Shown in pieces: positions 1 to 8,753 of a DNA stretch of 64,000 nt. This stretch comes from Akkermansiaceae bacterium (lineage in GTDB: Bacteria; Verrucomicrobiota; Verrucomicrobiia; Verrucomicrobiales; Akkermansiaceae). Under the pieces are notes generated by a model, which was not told the DNA's origin, did not search any database, and was given only the letters and a program-made list of their open reading frames with translations. The stretch is from NCBI GenBank assembly GCA_903919975.1, contig CAIXKE010000080.1, positions 19,002 to 83,001 on the forward strand. Reading direction: 5' to 3'. Position 1 is the stretch's first letter, and the number at the start of each line of letters is the position of its first letter. A program made the position numbers and the translations under genes.

Positions 1-387
1 CTCGAACTGCACATCCATCTTGATGTCTGGCTCGGCAATGACCTCGATACCGTGGACCGCGAAATCCTCGCCGACTACCGCGCACCGCTCAAAACCGCCA
101 CGCCCTCGATGTTGCGGCGCTTCAATCACATTTTCTCCAGTTCCACCGGATATGCCGCCGGTTATTATTCCTACAAGTGGTCCGAGGTTCTCGACGCCGA
201 TGCCTTCACCCGCTTTCAGCGCGAAGGCATTCTCAATCCCGAGACCGGTCGCGCCTTCCGCGAGCACATCCTCAGCAAAGGCAACTCCGCTCCGGCCGAT
301 GAACTCTACCGCCGCTTCATGGGACGCGATCCCGAATTGGAACCGCTGTTAGTCCGCGCCGGCCTCGCCGAACCGGTCCTAGCTTGA
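1..387 (+). CDS. M3 family oligopeptidase, C-terminal end (gene cut by window edge)
   Basis: The frame is open from base 1 and stops with TGA at 385-387, so only the last 128 residues are visible. They match the end of M3A zinc peptidases of the oligopeptidase A / dipeptidyl carboxypeptidase type: a conserved stretch YAAGYYSYKWSEVLDADAF followed by FREHILSKGN and a final FMGRDPE block. These enzymes degrade short peptides in the cytoplasm. The HExxH zinc motif lies upstream of the window, so catalytic competence cannot be judged. The ABC ATPase gene follows 58 bases downstream on the same strand, with no sign that the two are functionally linked. The family is sure from this segment; the exact member (PrlC or Dcp) is not. 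Confidence 0.88.
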   Translation, partial: LELHIHLDVWLGNDLDTVDREILADYRAPLKTATPSMLRRFNHIFSSSTGYAAGYYSYKWSEVLDADAFTRFQREGILNPETGRAFREHILSKGNSAPADELYRRFMGRDPELEPLLVRAGLAEPVLA

Positions 388-445
388 AAAATCCCCGCCA
401 CTGGGGATTGTGCCCGGCGATTCGTCTGCTAAGTTATGAATCCCG

Positions 446-1186
446 ATGCACCTCGACTCCCCCACCCCGCCGCCGCTTTCCACCGGGGTCGTCTTTGAAG
501 CGCGCGAGTTGCGCAAAGTCTATCACACCGGTGAGGTCGATGTGGTGGCCTTGGCCGGGGTGGATCTCGATCTCCACGCAGGAGAACTCATCTGCCTGCT
601 TGGAGCCTCCGGTAGCGGGAAATCGACCTTGCTCAATATATTAGGTGGCCTCGATATCCCGACCACCGGAAAACTGTTTTACAAAGGCTGGCAACTGGAT
701 GGCGCGGAAGAGGAAAAACTCACCCTGTTCCGCCGCAACTGCGTTGGCTTCGTCTTTCAGTTTTACAACCTGATCCCATCGCTCACCACCCGCGAAAACG
801 TCGCTCTCATCACCGGCATCTCACGGAATCCCATGACGCCCGAGGAGGCTCTCGAAATGGTCGGCCTCGGCGCGCGCATGGACCACTTCCCGTCCCAACT
901 TTCCGGCGGTGAACAACAACGCGTCGCCATCGCCCGCGCCATCGCCAAACGCCCGGAGGTCTTGCTCTGCGATGAACCCACCGGCGCGCTCGATGTCACC
1001 ACTGGCATCACCGTACTGGAAGCCGTGGAGCGCATCAACCGCGAACTCGGCACGCTCACCGTCATCATCACTCACAATGCGGCGATGGCGGAAATGGCCG
1101 ATCGTGTTCTTCATCTATCCGACGGGAAAATCATCAACTCGCACCGCAATCCAATCCGGCTCTCCGCTTCGAAGCTCAAGTGGTGA
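446..1186 (+). CDS. ABC transporter ATP-binding protein (LolD/MacB-like), no permease beside it
   Basis: This 246-residue ATPase has Walker [10 protein letters not shown] (residues 53-61), a Q-loop at Q105, the signature LSGGEQQ (152-158), Walker B VLLCDE (172-177) followed by PTGALD, and an H-loop His210. The layout is that of the LolD/MacB/FtsE group, whose partners are FtsX-like permeases that move lipoproteins, peptides or drugs across the inner membrane. In this group the permease usually follows directly. Here the next gene is lgt on the other strand, so the ATPase is an orphan locally. An FtsX-like permease lies near 25 kb, but pairing with it is only inference. The C-terminal tail ending RLSASKLKW resembles ATPases that normally precede a large COG0577-type permease. 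Confidence 0.92.
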   Translation: MHLDSPTPPPLSTGVVFEARELRKVYHTGEVDVVALAGVDLDLHAGELICLLGASGSGKSTLLNILGGLDIPTTGKLFYKGWQLDGAEEEKLTLFRRNCVGFVFQFYNLIPSLTTRENVALITGISRNPMTPEEALEMVGLGARMDHFPSQLSGGEQQRVAIARAIAKRPEVLLCDEPTGALDVTTGITVLEAVERINRELGTLTVIITHNAAMAEMADRVLHLSDGKIINSHRNPIRLSASKLKW

Positions 1187-1229
1187 TTCCTTTTTAAACA
1201 CGTGACGCTTGCGATACGACGAACTGGAG

Positions 1230-1247
1230 CGCGGAATTCATTCCGCG
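1230..1247. repeat. Short palindrome between convergent genes
   Basis: CGCGGAA (1230-1236), a 4-base loop TTCA and TTCCGCG (1241-1247) form a perfect 7-bp hairpin in the 77-bp gap between the ATPase and lgt, which converge. There is no T-run on either side, so it is not a classic intrinsic terminator. It could be a REP-like unit or part of a factor-dependent end. Confidence 0.5.
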
Positions 1248-1263
1248 AGCCTTTCCTGGACCA

Positions 1264-2250
1264 TCAGGCTTCGCCGCCCAAGGAGTGATCATTACCGGCT
1301 CGTTTCCATCCGCGCCATGCATGGAACAGAAACGCCGCGGAGAACAGGAACATGAACAACGAGAAAAACTGGCCCTTGGTCAGCATGCCGACCATTTCCG
1401 CATCCGGTTCACGGAATTGCTCGCCGATGATCCGGAAAATCGCGTAGAGCGCGAAAAACAAGCCGGTCAGCAAACCATCCGGGGCTTTCGGAAAACGCGT
1501 CCGCACCCACCACAAGATCGCGAACAACAACGCACCTTCTAACAATCCCTCGTAAATCTGCGATGGATGACGCGCTGGAAGGAAATTTCCCAAAGTCTCG
1601 GAAACCTCCGGATTCGCACGCGCGGCCGCGATGAGCTGGTCCAATGTCTGCGCCTCGGCGAGCTTCGGATCGACCTGGGTGCATGCCTGCCAAGCGGCGT
1701 TTTGCACTTCCTGCGTAGTTTCTGTCATCGAAAGCGGGAACTTCACCGCCCATGCCACGCCCTCAGCCACTCGGCCATACAGCTCGCCATTGATGAAATT
1801 CGCCATACGTCCGAAAAACAAGCCCACTGGGGCCACCACGCAAAGCCCATCGCCCAGGCCGGTCCATGTCACCTGATGTTTTCTGGCGTAAAACCAGGTG
1901 AAAATCACCAATCCGAGAATCCCGCCATGACTGGCCATCCCGCCTTCCCAGACGCGGACGAGCATCAGGGGATCTTTCGCGAATTCGTCCCATCCGGCCT
2001 TGGGGATCTGATAGAAAAGAATGTAGCCAATCCGCCCACCGAGAAATACCCCGAACAAGGCCGCCGCCGCGATAAAATCCCCGGTTTGCTCAGGTTTCAG
2101 CACCCACAAGCCGCGCCGGGCTAAATTGCGCAGCAGGAAAAAGCCGGCCATGAAGCCCATCAAATACGCCAGTCCATACCAGCGGAGTTGGATCGCATCG
2201 GTCAGGCGCAGCAGCACCGGATTCAAATTATGCACGTAAGTCGCAAACAC
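1264..2250 (-). CDS. lgt: Prolipoprotein diacylglyceryl transferase
   Basis: Lgt transfers diacylglycerol from phosphatidylglycerol to the lipobox cysteine of prolipoproteins in the inner membrane, the first step of lipoprotein maturation. The 328-residue protein shows several hydrophobic segments, the GGMASHGGILG block, the Lgt signature region GRMANFINGELYGR and the later HPSQIYEGLLEG motif. Relative to the usual 260-300 residues it carries an extra segment of about 45 residues between the signature and HPSQIYE, rich in Ala, Glu and Gln. The first ATG is used because the conserved NPVLLRLTDAIQLRWYGLAY stretch begins only a few residues after it. It is divergent from rsuA with about 95 bases between the chosen starts. 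Confidence 0.96.
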   Translation of the reverse strand: MFATYVHNLNPVLLRLTDAIQLRWYGLAYLMGFMAGFFLLRNLARRGLWVLKPEQTGDFIAAAALFGVFLGGRIGYILFYQIPKAGWDEFAKDPLMLVRVWEGGMASHGGILGLVIFTWFYARKHQVTWTGLGDGLCVVAPVGLFFGRMANFINGELYGRVAEGVAWAVKFPLSMTETTQEVQNAAWQACTQVDPKLAEAQTLDQLIAAARANPEVSETLGNFLPARHPSQIYEGLLEGALLFAILWWVRTRFPKAPDGLLTGLFFALYAIFRIIGEQFREPDAEMVGMLTKGQFFSLFMFLFSAAFLFHAWRGWKRAGNDHSLGGEA

Positions 2251-2345
2251 CCGTGCACCTCACACCATCCACCCGCCCCGCGCAAGTCGCGATGCGGGGT
2301 TGGTTCCGCGTCATTCGCCGCCGCCATTGCATTTCCCACCGCTTC

Positions 2346-3095
2346 ATGGCTATTCCTTTGCCGGTGAAACTCGACCGCTTACTCGCAAAACACGATGCCA
2401 TGGGGCGCAATCAGGCACGCCAGCGGGTGGTGGACCGTCGTGTGAGCGTGGATGGACATGTTGTCGTCCGCCACGATCTGGAAGTGGATCGCTTTTCGCG
2501 GGTCGAACTCGACGGAGTGCTGATCCGTCCGGCCCAGAGGTTGCTGCATCTGATGATCCACAAACCGGTCGGAGTGGTCAGCGCCACAACGGATTCGGAA
2601 CACCGAACGGTCATCGATTTGATCGACGATCCCGATAAAGAATCCCTGCATCTGGTTGGTCGCCTCGATCGCAATACGTCGGGACTCATACTTCTAACCA
2701 ATGACGGTCGATGGTCGAAGTTGCTGATGGATCCAGCGCGAAAAGTCCCCAAGGTTTATCTTGTGGAAACGCGCGATCCGATTCCGCCGGCAGCGGTCGC
2801 CGAGTTCGCGTGCGGATTTTATTTCCACACCGAAGACCTCACCACGCTGCCAGCGGAGTTGGAGATTCTGAGTGATCGTCAAGCGCGGCTGACCTTGTAC
2901 GAAGGCCGTTATCATCAGGTGAAGCGGATGTTTCACCGCATCGGCAACCGCGTCACGGCATTGCATCGAGAGCGCATCGGCGGAATCATATTGCCAGTTG
3001 ATATGTCCCCAGGCGCATGGCGTCACCTAACTGAACAGGAAATCGCTAACACGATTGAATCAACAACGGAGGACCGCCAAAGCCAATCTCTGTAG
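2346..3095 (+). CDS. rsuA: RsuA-type 16S rRNA pseudouridine synthase
   Basis: The 249-residue protein has an N-terminal S4 RNA-binding domain (about residues 5-60, beginning KLDRLLAKHD) and the pseudouridine synthase domain with GRLDRNTSGL at 105-114, where Asp108 is the catalytic residue. HKPVGVVSA and the late GRYHQVKRMFHRIGN motif fit the RsuA/RluB/E/F group, and the sequence is closest in feel to RsuA, which modifies U516 of 16S rRNA. An in-frame ATG exists 93 bases upstream at 2253, but the 31 residues it would add are basic and unlike the family, so the ATG at 2346 is preferred. Confidence 0.9.
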   Translation: MAIPLPVKLDRLLAKHDAMGRNQARQRVVDRRVSVDGHVVVRHDLEVDRFSRVELDGVLIRPAQRLLHLMIHKPVGVVSATTDSEHRTVIDLIDDPDKESLHLVGRLDRNTSGLILLTNDGRWSKLLMDPARKVPKVYLVETRDPIPPAAVAEFACGFYFHTEDLTTLPAELEILSDRQARLTLYEGRYHQVKRMFHRIGNRVTALHRERIGGIILPVDMSPGAWRHLTEQEIANTIESTTEDRQSQSL

Positions 3096-3140
3096 CGTCT
3101 CTCGATGAGCGGAGAAGGATCAGTGTGCATTTCTTGAAAA

Positions 3141-3789
3141 TCAAAAACACAAAATCCAACCAACTCGCCTTAACCGCTGGAAATGAAAGGAATCGGTCAA
3201 CTCCATGAAAACGGTGGGCGTCATGGCAATGGCAGCACCGCTAAGGCCGAGCAAAACCCCAAGAACCGTGTTTGGCGTCCACTTCGTCCGGGCAAATACG
3301 GAGCTGATTAAGGGTCCGCCGGCAAGGCAGGACAGCGCCACCACAAGGATCTCCGCAAAAGTGTAGACCGAATTCTCCAGCCCCAACCGCGCGTGAGGCC
3401 GATAATGATCGTGAAACCTGAAAGGCGAGAATCGCGACGATTACCATGATTCCCGTGGCGATGAAACAAGTCGCCCGAAAACCGAACCAAAGCGGCATGA
3501 AAAGCCCGGCCAGCAACGCGCCAAGTGTTGCGCCCAGCTCCAGACATGCATAGGTGCGCAGCGGATTTCCGCATTGGGTTGAGCGCTTTCCCCAGAACCA
3601 ACTGCCAGCGGCCAAGATTTCAAAGAACGCAGACAACGTAGCCCCGGCGGCATGCGAAGCATTGCCGAACAACAACACCAGTTGCTTCATCCACAATACC
3701 TGATAGATCAGAGCAGAAAATCCTGAAAGGAATACGTGAAGGTGAACGATTATGAAAATGGACCCGGTCGCAGAATTCGTCGACGGCAC
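3141..3789 (-). pseudogene. Remnant of a fused MFS/spermidine-synthase-like membrane protein
   Basis: Reading the minus strand from about 3789, one frame gives HVFLSGFSALIYQVLWMKQL, LLFGNASHAAGATLSAFF and SWFWGKR, then an Arg-Thr-Tyr-Ala-Cys-Leu-Glu-Leu-Gly-Ala block. This is the N-terminal membrane half of the fused MFS/spermidine synthase-like proteins common in Verrucomicrobia and Planctomycetes. Near 3390 the sense continues in another frame with further membrane segments (GPLISSVFARTKWTPNTVLG), so at least one frameshift is present. Nothing of the soluble methyltransferase-like half is visible. About 230 bases further upstream on the same strand (to about 4021) may be eroded coding sequence, but I could not assign it. 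Confidence 0.6.
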
Positions 3790-4056
3790 AAACTGGAAAC
3801 ACCAACCTGAAAATCAACCTTTCTGCCGCTTCATGCCCAACAATCGAAGCCCCGCTTCCGAATGCCCTATGGGATGACGGCGGCATGATTGAAGGTATCG
3901 GCAATCCCGTCCGCCGCGCCCACCACCAGGAAAAGCGGCTCTGCATGACATCTCGGGGACTGGCGGTAATCAATGATTTGACAATTTCAGATCGTCCCTG
4001 ACTCTTTTGACGGAAGCTCAACCGAATGAAGTTTCATTGAGCCCGCGCAAGTCCCG

Positions 4057-4401
4057 ATGACCATCTTAAATCACCGACCCTTTCGCAACGTTTTGATCCC
4101 ATGGGTCATGGCGCTGATCGCGTTGGTTGGATGGAACGCACTTGCGGCGGATCATGCGCGAGTTAAGAAAATCAGCACTTCGGGAGAAGTGGAACTGTCG
4201 CAATTGGGCGACGATGTCCAAACCCCGGGCCGCATTCCCCATCCTCAGGTTTCACTCGCTTATCACCCCACGGTCGGCACAAGGGCCTTGGTGGTGTCGT
4301 CACGGCTTGTTCTCATTGAGAAGCGCGGAGGGCCACCAGTATTCCTCTGCCGGGAAGGCGCGATCCGGGGGCGGGCTCCTCCCGCCGGACCCGTTGCCTG
4401 A
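4057..4401 (+). CDS. Small putative exported protein, unrecognised
   Basis: The 114-residue frame begins with a basic stretch and a hydrophobic run (VLIPWVMALIALVGWNALAA) that looks like a signal peptide with cleavage after LAA. The remainder shows no domain I know. The end (GAIRGRAPPAGPVA) looks like frame overrun rather than protein, so the gene may be broken before its natural stop. It sits between a decayed gene and secA, where decay is common. It could be a real short exported protein, the start of a degraded one, or chance. Confidence 0.25.
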   Translation: MTILNHRPFRNVLIPWVMALIALVGWNALAADHARVKKISTSGEVELSQLGDDVQTPGRIPHPQVSLAYHPTVGTRALVVSSRLVLIEKRGGPPVFLCREGAIRGRAPPAGPVA

Positions 4402-4689
4402 AGATGGCCCACCCATGTCGAGTGATTGACCACCTTGGTTCATCGACTCTTCCGGCATGAGAGGTTGCCAATTTGTGGACTCACAGCAGTCCCGAAAATC
4501 TCCCCCGTCCCTCTGACGAGGTTCCGCGCCGCCCGGCAGTCCGCCGGTCGGTCACCTGCTTCGCCATGTAGGCTAAGCTCTCTTATCACATTTCTTTTTT
4601 ATGACCACTTTTCCATTCATCGTCCGCCATCCCGTCTTACTGGCTCTCACGACCCAGTCTTCACCCAACCTCAACCTTTCCTTCCTCCC

Positions 4690-7600
4690 ATGATCCAGTG
4701 GCTCTTCCCTAAAATCATTGGCGGAAAAAACGAGCGCGAAGTGAATCGCATCCGACCGACCGTCGCCCGCATCAACGAGATCGAAGGGGCGCTCCAGCGC
4801 GAACCCGTCGAAAAACTCCACGAACTCACCGCCTCATGGCGTCACGATCTTGCCCGCTATCACGCGCTGGATGCTCCGCCCGTGGCAGTGATCGAGCGGA
4901 TGAACGAGGCCGACCTCCGCGCCACTGCCGCAGCCATTGATGCGCGCCTAACCGTTCTTCGCAAGGAGTTCCCATCGCTTCCGCGCGAAGTCGCAGCGAC
5001 CGCAGCGTCGATCGAATCCGCGAAAGCCGCGTTCCATCAAATCGAGGGTGCATTCGCCAAATCCCGCGCCAGATACCTGGAGAAAATTCTCCCCGAGGCT
5101 TACGCCGTGGTGAAAAACGCCGCGCGCCGCCTCTGCGGCAGTGAGATCCTTGTCAACGGGCATCCGATGGAATGGGAGATGATTCACTTCGATGTCCAAC
5201 TCATCGGCGGCATCGCCCTCCACCGTGGCATGATCGCGGAAATGCAAACCGGCGAGGGCAAAACCCTCGTTGCCACCCTGCCGGTCTATCTCAACGCGCT
5301 GACCGGACTCGGCGTCCACTTGGTCACCGTCAACGATTACCTTGCCAAACGGGATTCCGATTGGATGGGTGAATTGTTCCGCCACCTCGGCCTAACAGTC
5401 GGCTGCATTCAGAATCAGATGCCACCAACGGAGCGCCGCGAATCATACGCGTGCGACATCACCTACGGCACCAATTCCGAATTCGGTTTCGACTATCTTC
5501 GTGACAACGGCACCGCCACCACGCGTGACGAACAGGTCCAGCGCGGTCATTACCTTGCCATCATCGACGAAGTGGACTCGATCCTCATAGACGATGCCCG
5601 CACTCCGCTCATCATCAGCGGAGCATCCACCCGGGATTCACATCAGTTCGACGCATACAAACCACTCGTCAGTCAGTTGGTGAAGCGCCAGACAGAACTC
5701 TGCAATGCCTTCGCCGCCGAAGCGAAGCGCTTGTTGCAAACCGGCGACACCACAGCTGCCGGCCTCACGCTTTACAAACTGAAGCTCGGACAACCACGCA
5801 ACCGCTTGATGCTGCGGTTCATGGAAGAACCGGAGATGCGTAGGCTGTTGGAAAAAACCGAGCTTTCCTTCCAGCAAGGCGCCTTCCAAAAGGACATCCA
5901 CAAACTCAAGGAAGAACTTTATTTCATCATTGATGAAAAGGCGAATGACGCTGATCTGATGGAAAAAGGCCGCAGGTCTCTGGCGCCGAATGACCCGGAT
6001 TCCTTCACCCTGCCCGACATGGATGCGCTGCTCACTGCCATCGAATCCGATCGCGATCTGACCCACGATCAGAAAGCCAACGCCAAACGAGACATCCATC
6101 ACCACATGGATGCGCAGGCCGGGAAAATCCACGGCATTTCGCAGCTGCTCAAGGCCTACTGTCTTTATGAAAGAGACGTTCATTATGTCGTTAGAGATGA
6201 TCAGGTCACGATCATCGACGAAAGCACCGGTCGTGAAATGTCTGGTCGCCGCTGGTCCGACGGACTCCATCAGGCAGTCGAAGCAAAGGAGAACGTGTCC
6301 ATCGAAAAGGAGACCCAGACGTATGCGACTATCACGATCCAGAACTACTTCCGCCTATACGAAAAAATCGCAGGCATGACCGGAACAGCGGAAACGGAAG
6401 CCGCCGAATTTCATGATATCTATCAGCTGGATGTGCTGCCGATCCCCACCAACACATCCAATATTCGCATTGATGAGAATGACCAGGTTTTCAAGACCCG
6501 CCGCGAGAAGTTCAACGCAGTGATTTCCAAAATCGAATCCGCACACGCCAAAGGACAGCCAGTTCTCGTCGGCACCGCTTCGGTGGAATCATCGGAGACG
6601 CTCTCCCGAATGCTCAAGCGGGCGAAGATCCCCCATACTGTTCTCAACGCGAAGTTTCATGAACAGGAAGCGGAAATTGTCGCCCTCGCCGGTCAACGCG
6701 GAGCCGTCACCGTTTCCACAAACATGGCCGGTCGCGGCACCGATATCAAACTGGGTGCGGGTGTGGCCGAACTCGGAGGCTTGTTCGTCATCGGCACGGA
6801 GCGCCATCCATCCCGTCGCGTGGACCGCCAGCTCCGCGGCCGCTGTTCCCGCCAAGGTGATCCCGGTCGCTCGCAGTTTTTCATTTCACTTGAAGACGAC
6901 CTCATGCGCAATCACGCGTCTCCGGACCGTATGGCCGCTATGATCGAGCAGTCCGGCCAAGTGAATGGCAAACTGGTCGAATCCGCTCAACGGCAGGTCG
7001 AACAACGCGATTACAAGACGCGCAAGCGAGTGCTCGATTTCGATGATGTTATGAATTTGCAGCGTGAGATTGTCTATGGCTACCGCAACGAGGTGCTCAC
7101 TACCGAGGTTGCAGGCAAACTCGTGCATGACCTCATCCGGGAAATTATCCCGGCTCGAGTCAGCCAGTATCTCGCCGGGTGCGATCCTTACCATCCCGAT
7201 TATCATGAATTGATTCATGAGTTTCGCACCACTCTTCCTATCAGTATCACAGCGGAAGAAATCTCGGACATGCGGGAGGTAGCCATTATCGAGATACTTG
7301 TCAAAGATGTTAGAAAAAAGTATGGCAACCGCACGGGCGATTTGCCGATGGAGATGCTTGATCAAGGGGAGCGCCGTATGATACTCGCCGCCATCGACAG
7401 GCAATGGCAGCAGCATCTTGACGCCATGGACGAGTTGCGCGATGGAGTTTACCTCCGTGCTCAAGGCCAAAAGGACCCTCTGGTCGAATATAAGAACGAG
7501 GCATATGATCTCTTTGTCACCCTGATGGATGCGATCAAGCGAGAGGCTTTGCAAAACCTGTTCCGCTCCGCGGACAGTCTTAGAGCATTCCTCGCGCAAC

Positions 7601-7740
7601 TCCATGAAGCCACGCCGAAGGAGGTAGCTTTAGGCCTTCCTCAACGCAAACCCCAGGCCGAGGACACGCCCGGCCGCAACGCGCCCTGCACCTGTGGCTC
7701 GAAAAGAAAATTCAAACAATGCTGCGGCCGCATGACTTGA
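4690..7740 (+). CDS. secA: Preprotein translocase ATPase SecA
   Basis: SecA drives post-translational export through SecYEG by ATP hydrolysis. The 1016-residue protein has Walker A MQTGEGKT (185-192), the DEAD-like DEVDSILIDDARTPLIISG beginning near residue 293, GRGTDIKLG in the second motor domain, and a C-terminal zinc tail of the form CxCGSxxKxxxCC. Between the first motor motifs and the preprotein cross-linking domain there is an insertion of about 150 charged residues, as in long SecA forms of PVC bacteria. The frame is open back to 4426, but MIQWLFPKIIGGKNEREVNR is the natural SecA beginning, so ATG 4690 is chosen. The preceding 290 bases hold no gene and should contain its promoter. 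Confidence 0.97.
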   Translation: MIQWLFPKIIGGKNEREVNRIRPTVARINEIEGALQREPVEKLHELTASWRHDLARYHALDAPPVAVIERMNEADLRATAAAIDARLTVLRKEFPSLPREVAATAASIESAKAAFHQIEGAFAKSRARYLEKILPEAYAVVKNAARRLCGSEILVNGHPMEWEMIHFDVQLIGGIALHRGMIAEMQTGEGKTLVATLPVYLNALTGLGVHLVTVNDYLAKRDSDWMGELFRHLGLTVGCIQNQMPPTERRESYACDITYGTNSEFGFDYLRDNGTATTRDEQVQRGHYLAIIDEVDSILIDDARTPLIISGASTRDSHQFDAYKPLVSQLVKRQTELCNAFAAEAKRLLQTGDTTAAGLTLYKLKLGQPRNRLMLRFMEEPEMRRLLEKTELSFQQGAFQKDIHKLKEELYFIIDEKANDADLMEKGRRSLAPNDPDSFTLPDMDALLTAIESDRDLTHDQKANAKRDIHHHMDAQAGKIHGISQLLKAYCLYERDVHYVVRDDQVTIIDESTGREMSGRRWSDGLHQAVEAKENVSIEKETQTYATITIQNYFRLYEKIAGMTGTAETEAAEFHDIYQLDVLPIPTNTSNIRIDENDQVFKTRREKFNAVISKIESAHAKGQPVLVGTASVESSETLSRMLKRAKIPHTVLNAKFHEQEAEIVALAGQRGAVTVSTNMAGRGTDIKLGAGVAELGGLFVIGTERHPSRRVDRQLRGRCSRQGDPGRSQFFISLEDDLMRNHASPDRMAAMIEQSGQVNGKLVESAQRQVEQRDYKTRKRVLDFDDVMNLQREIVYGYRNEVLTTEVAGKLVHDLIREIIPARVSQYLAGCDPYHPDYHELIHEFRTTLPISITAEEISDMREVAIIEILVKDVRKKYGNRTGDLPMEMLDQGERRMILAAIDRQWQQHLDAMDELRDGVYLRAQGQKDPLVEYKNEAYDLFVTLMDAIKREALQNLFRSADSLRAFLAQLHEATPKEVALGLPQRKPQAEDTPGRNAPCTCGSKRKFKQCCGRMT

Positions 7741-8191
7741 TTGCACGTTTTTGGGCATGCAGAAGATGTAGCCTTCATCGGTGTCGGCGTTGACCATAGG
7801 CGGCACGGAAGTGGTGGTCCGCTTCATGTGCGGCGCGTAGTGCGCCGCCTGCCTGGCAAGCGGCTCCAGCCCCTCGAGGTTTTCCTGCCGGCGGTTTCGT
7901 TTCATGCGGGAGTGCTCACCCAAGGGTATGAACCTAGAATCCGCTCTCCAACTGCGGATTCTAGGTTCAATATACAGACACGTGCGTCTCTGGGGGGGGC
8001 GCAGCCTTGCGTGTTGGTTCGGGTTTTACTGATACGACTTTTTCCAATACGTTGGTCACCAGATATTACCCGCTTGCACCTATCGGGAAATTTACCGAAC
8101 TACGGCTTTGCTTACTAAGACCAAACTATTTGTAAGTCATTGGTAGTAAGAAAAACCACGCTCTACGCCCGGACTCCTATCCTTCGTGATA
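7741..8191. other. Gene-poor stretch after secA with coding-like scraps
   Basis: No intact gene is supported here. On the minus strand 7905-7741 reads as a short coding-like piece (MKRNRRQENLEGLEPLARQ, then TDEGYIFCMPKN) that runs into the secA end and has no recognisable family. On the plus strand around 8020-8130 a piece reads GSGFTDTTFSNTLVTRYY, similar in feel to repeats of secreted proteins. Both look like debris. The strong hairpin at 7929-7969 lies inside. Confidence 0.4.
7929..7969. repeat. Perfect 16-bp inverted repeat with 9-base loop
   Basis: TGAACCTAGAATCCGC (7929-7944) and GCGGATTCTAGGTTCA (7954-7969) are exact reverse complements around the loop TCTCCAACT. No T-run follows. The length and perfection are unusual for a chance repeat. 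A MITE, an IS end pair or a REP-type element are all possible; which one cannot be decided from one copy. Confidence 0.85.
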
Positions 8192-8466
8192 CTAGGGTTC
8201 AGGGTGTCCTTCCTGTGTCACCGGATACAGCTTGAACTTCCAGACCAAGCCTTCCGACTCGGACTCGAACGACGGACCCCAGATCACGCGCCACCCAGCT
8301 TCCCGGCAGGCCGGGTCGAGGATGACACCGTCCAGCTCGTGGTCAGGCCGGTAATCGGAGTAGCCTTAGATCCGGAACGGGGACTCCTCATCCCGAAGCT
8401 TGATCTTGATGAGCGGCAGTTTCGAAGCGTCCCGTCTGACCGCCCCAAGCGGTGGGAACCCGGACC
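8192..8466 (-). pseudogene. C-terminal remnant of an unrecognised protein with an internal stop
   Basis: One minus-strand frame reads coding-like sequence from about 8466 down to a TAG at 8194-8192: LPLIKIKLRDEESPFRI, then a TAA, then GYSDYRPDHELDGVILDP and ending VTQEGHPEP. Composition before and after the TAA is alike and protein-like, so the TAA is most simply a nonsense mutation in a decayed gene end. The neighbouring sequence also looks like debris. I do not recognise the family. Confidence 0.4.
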
Positions 8467-8546
8467 TGCCGGAAAAATGCCGGAAGAGGTTTTTCGAAGC
8501 CTAACAAAAAAATGTTTTCGTCTCCATGTATGGTTTGTGAGAAAAG

Positions 8547-8622
<76 letters not shown>

Positions 8623-8753
8623 GTTGCTTGGCGTGAAGACCGAAATGGATCGGTTTGCACGGGCGACAGGAGGAGAATTTACCGGACCGGGCGTGAGGGC
8701 AATCTGAAAATGTCTGTGGGTGGTGATTTCTGCGGTTTGCTGGGGGGCTGCGG

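Noticed and set aside
1567..2124. A plus-strand frame of 185 residues opposite lgt
   Set aside because: The minus strand carries a clear Lgt; the plus reading has no recognisable domain.
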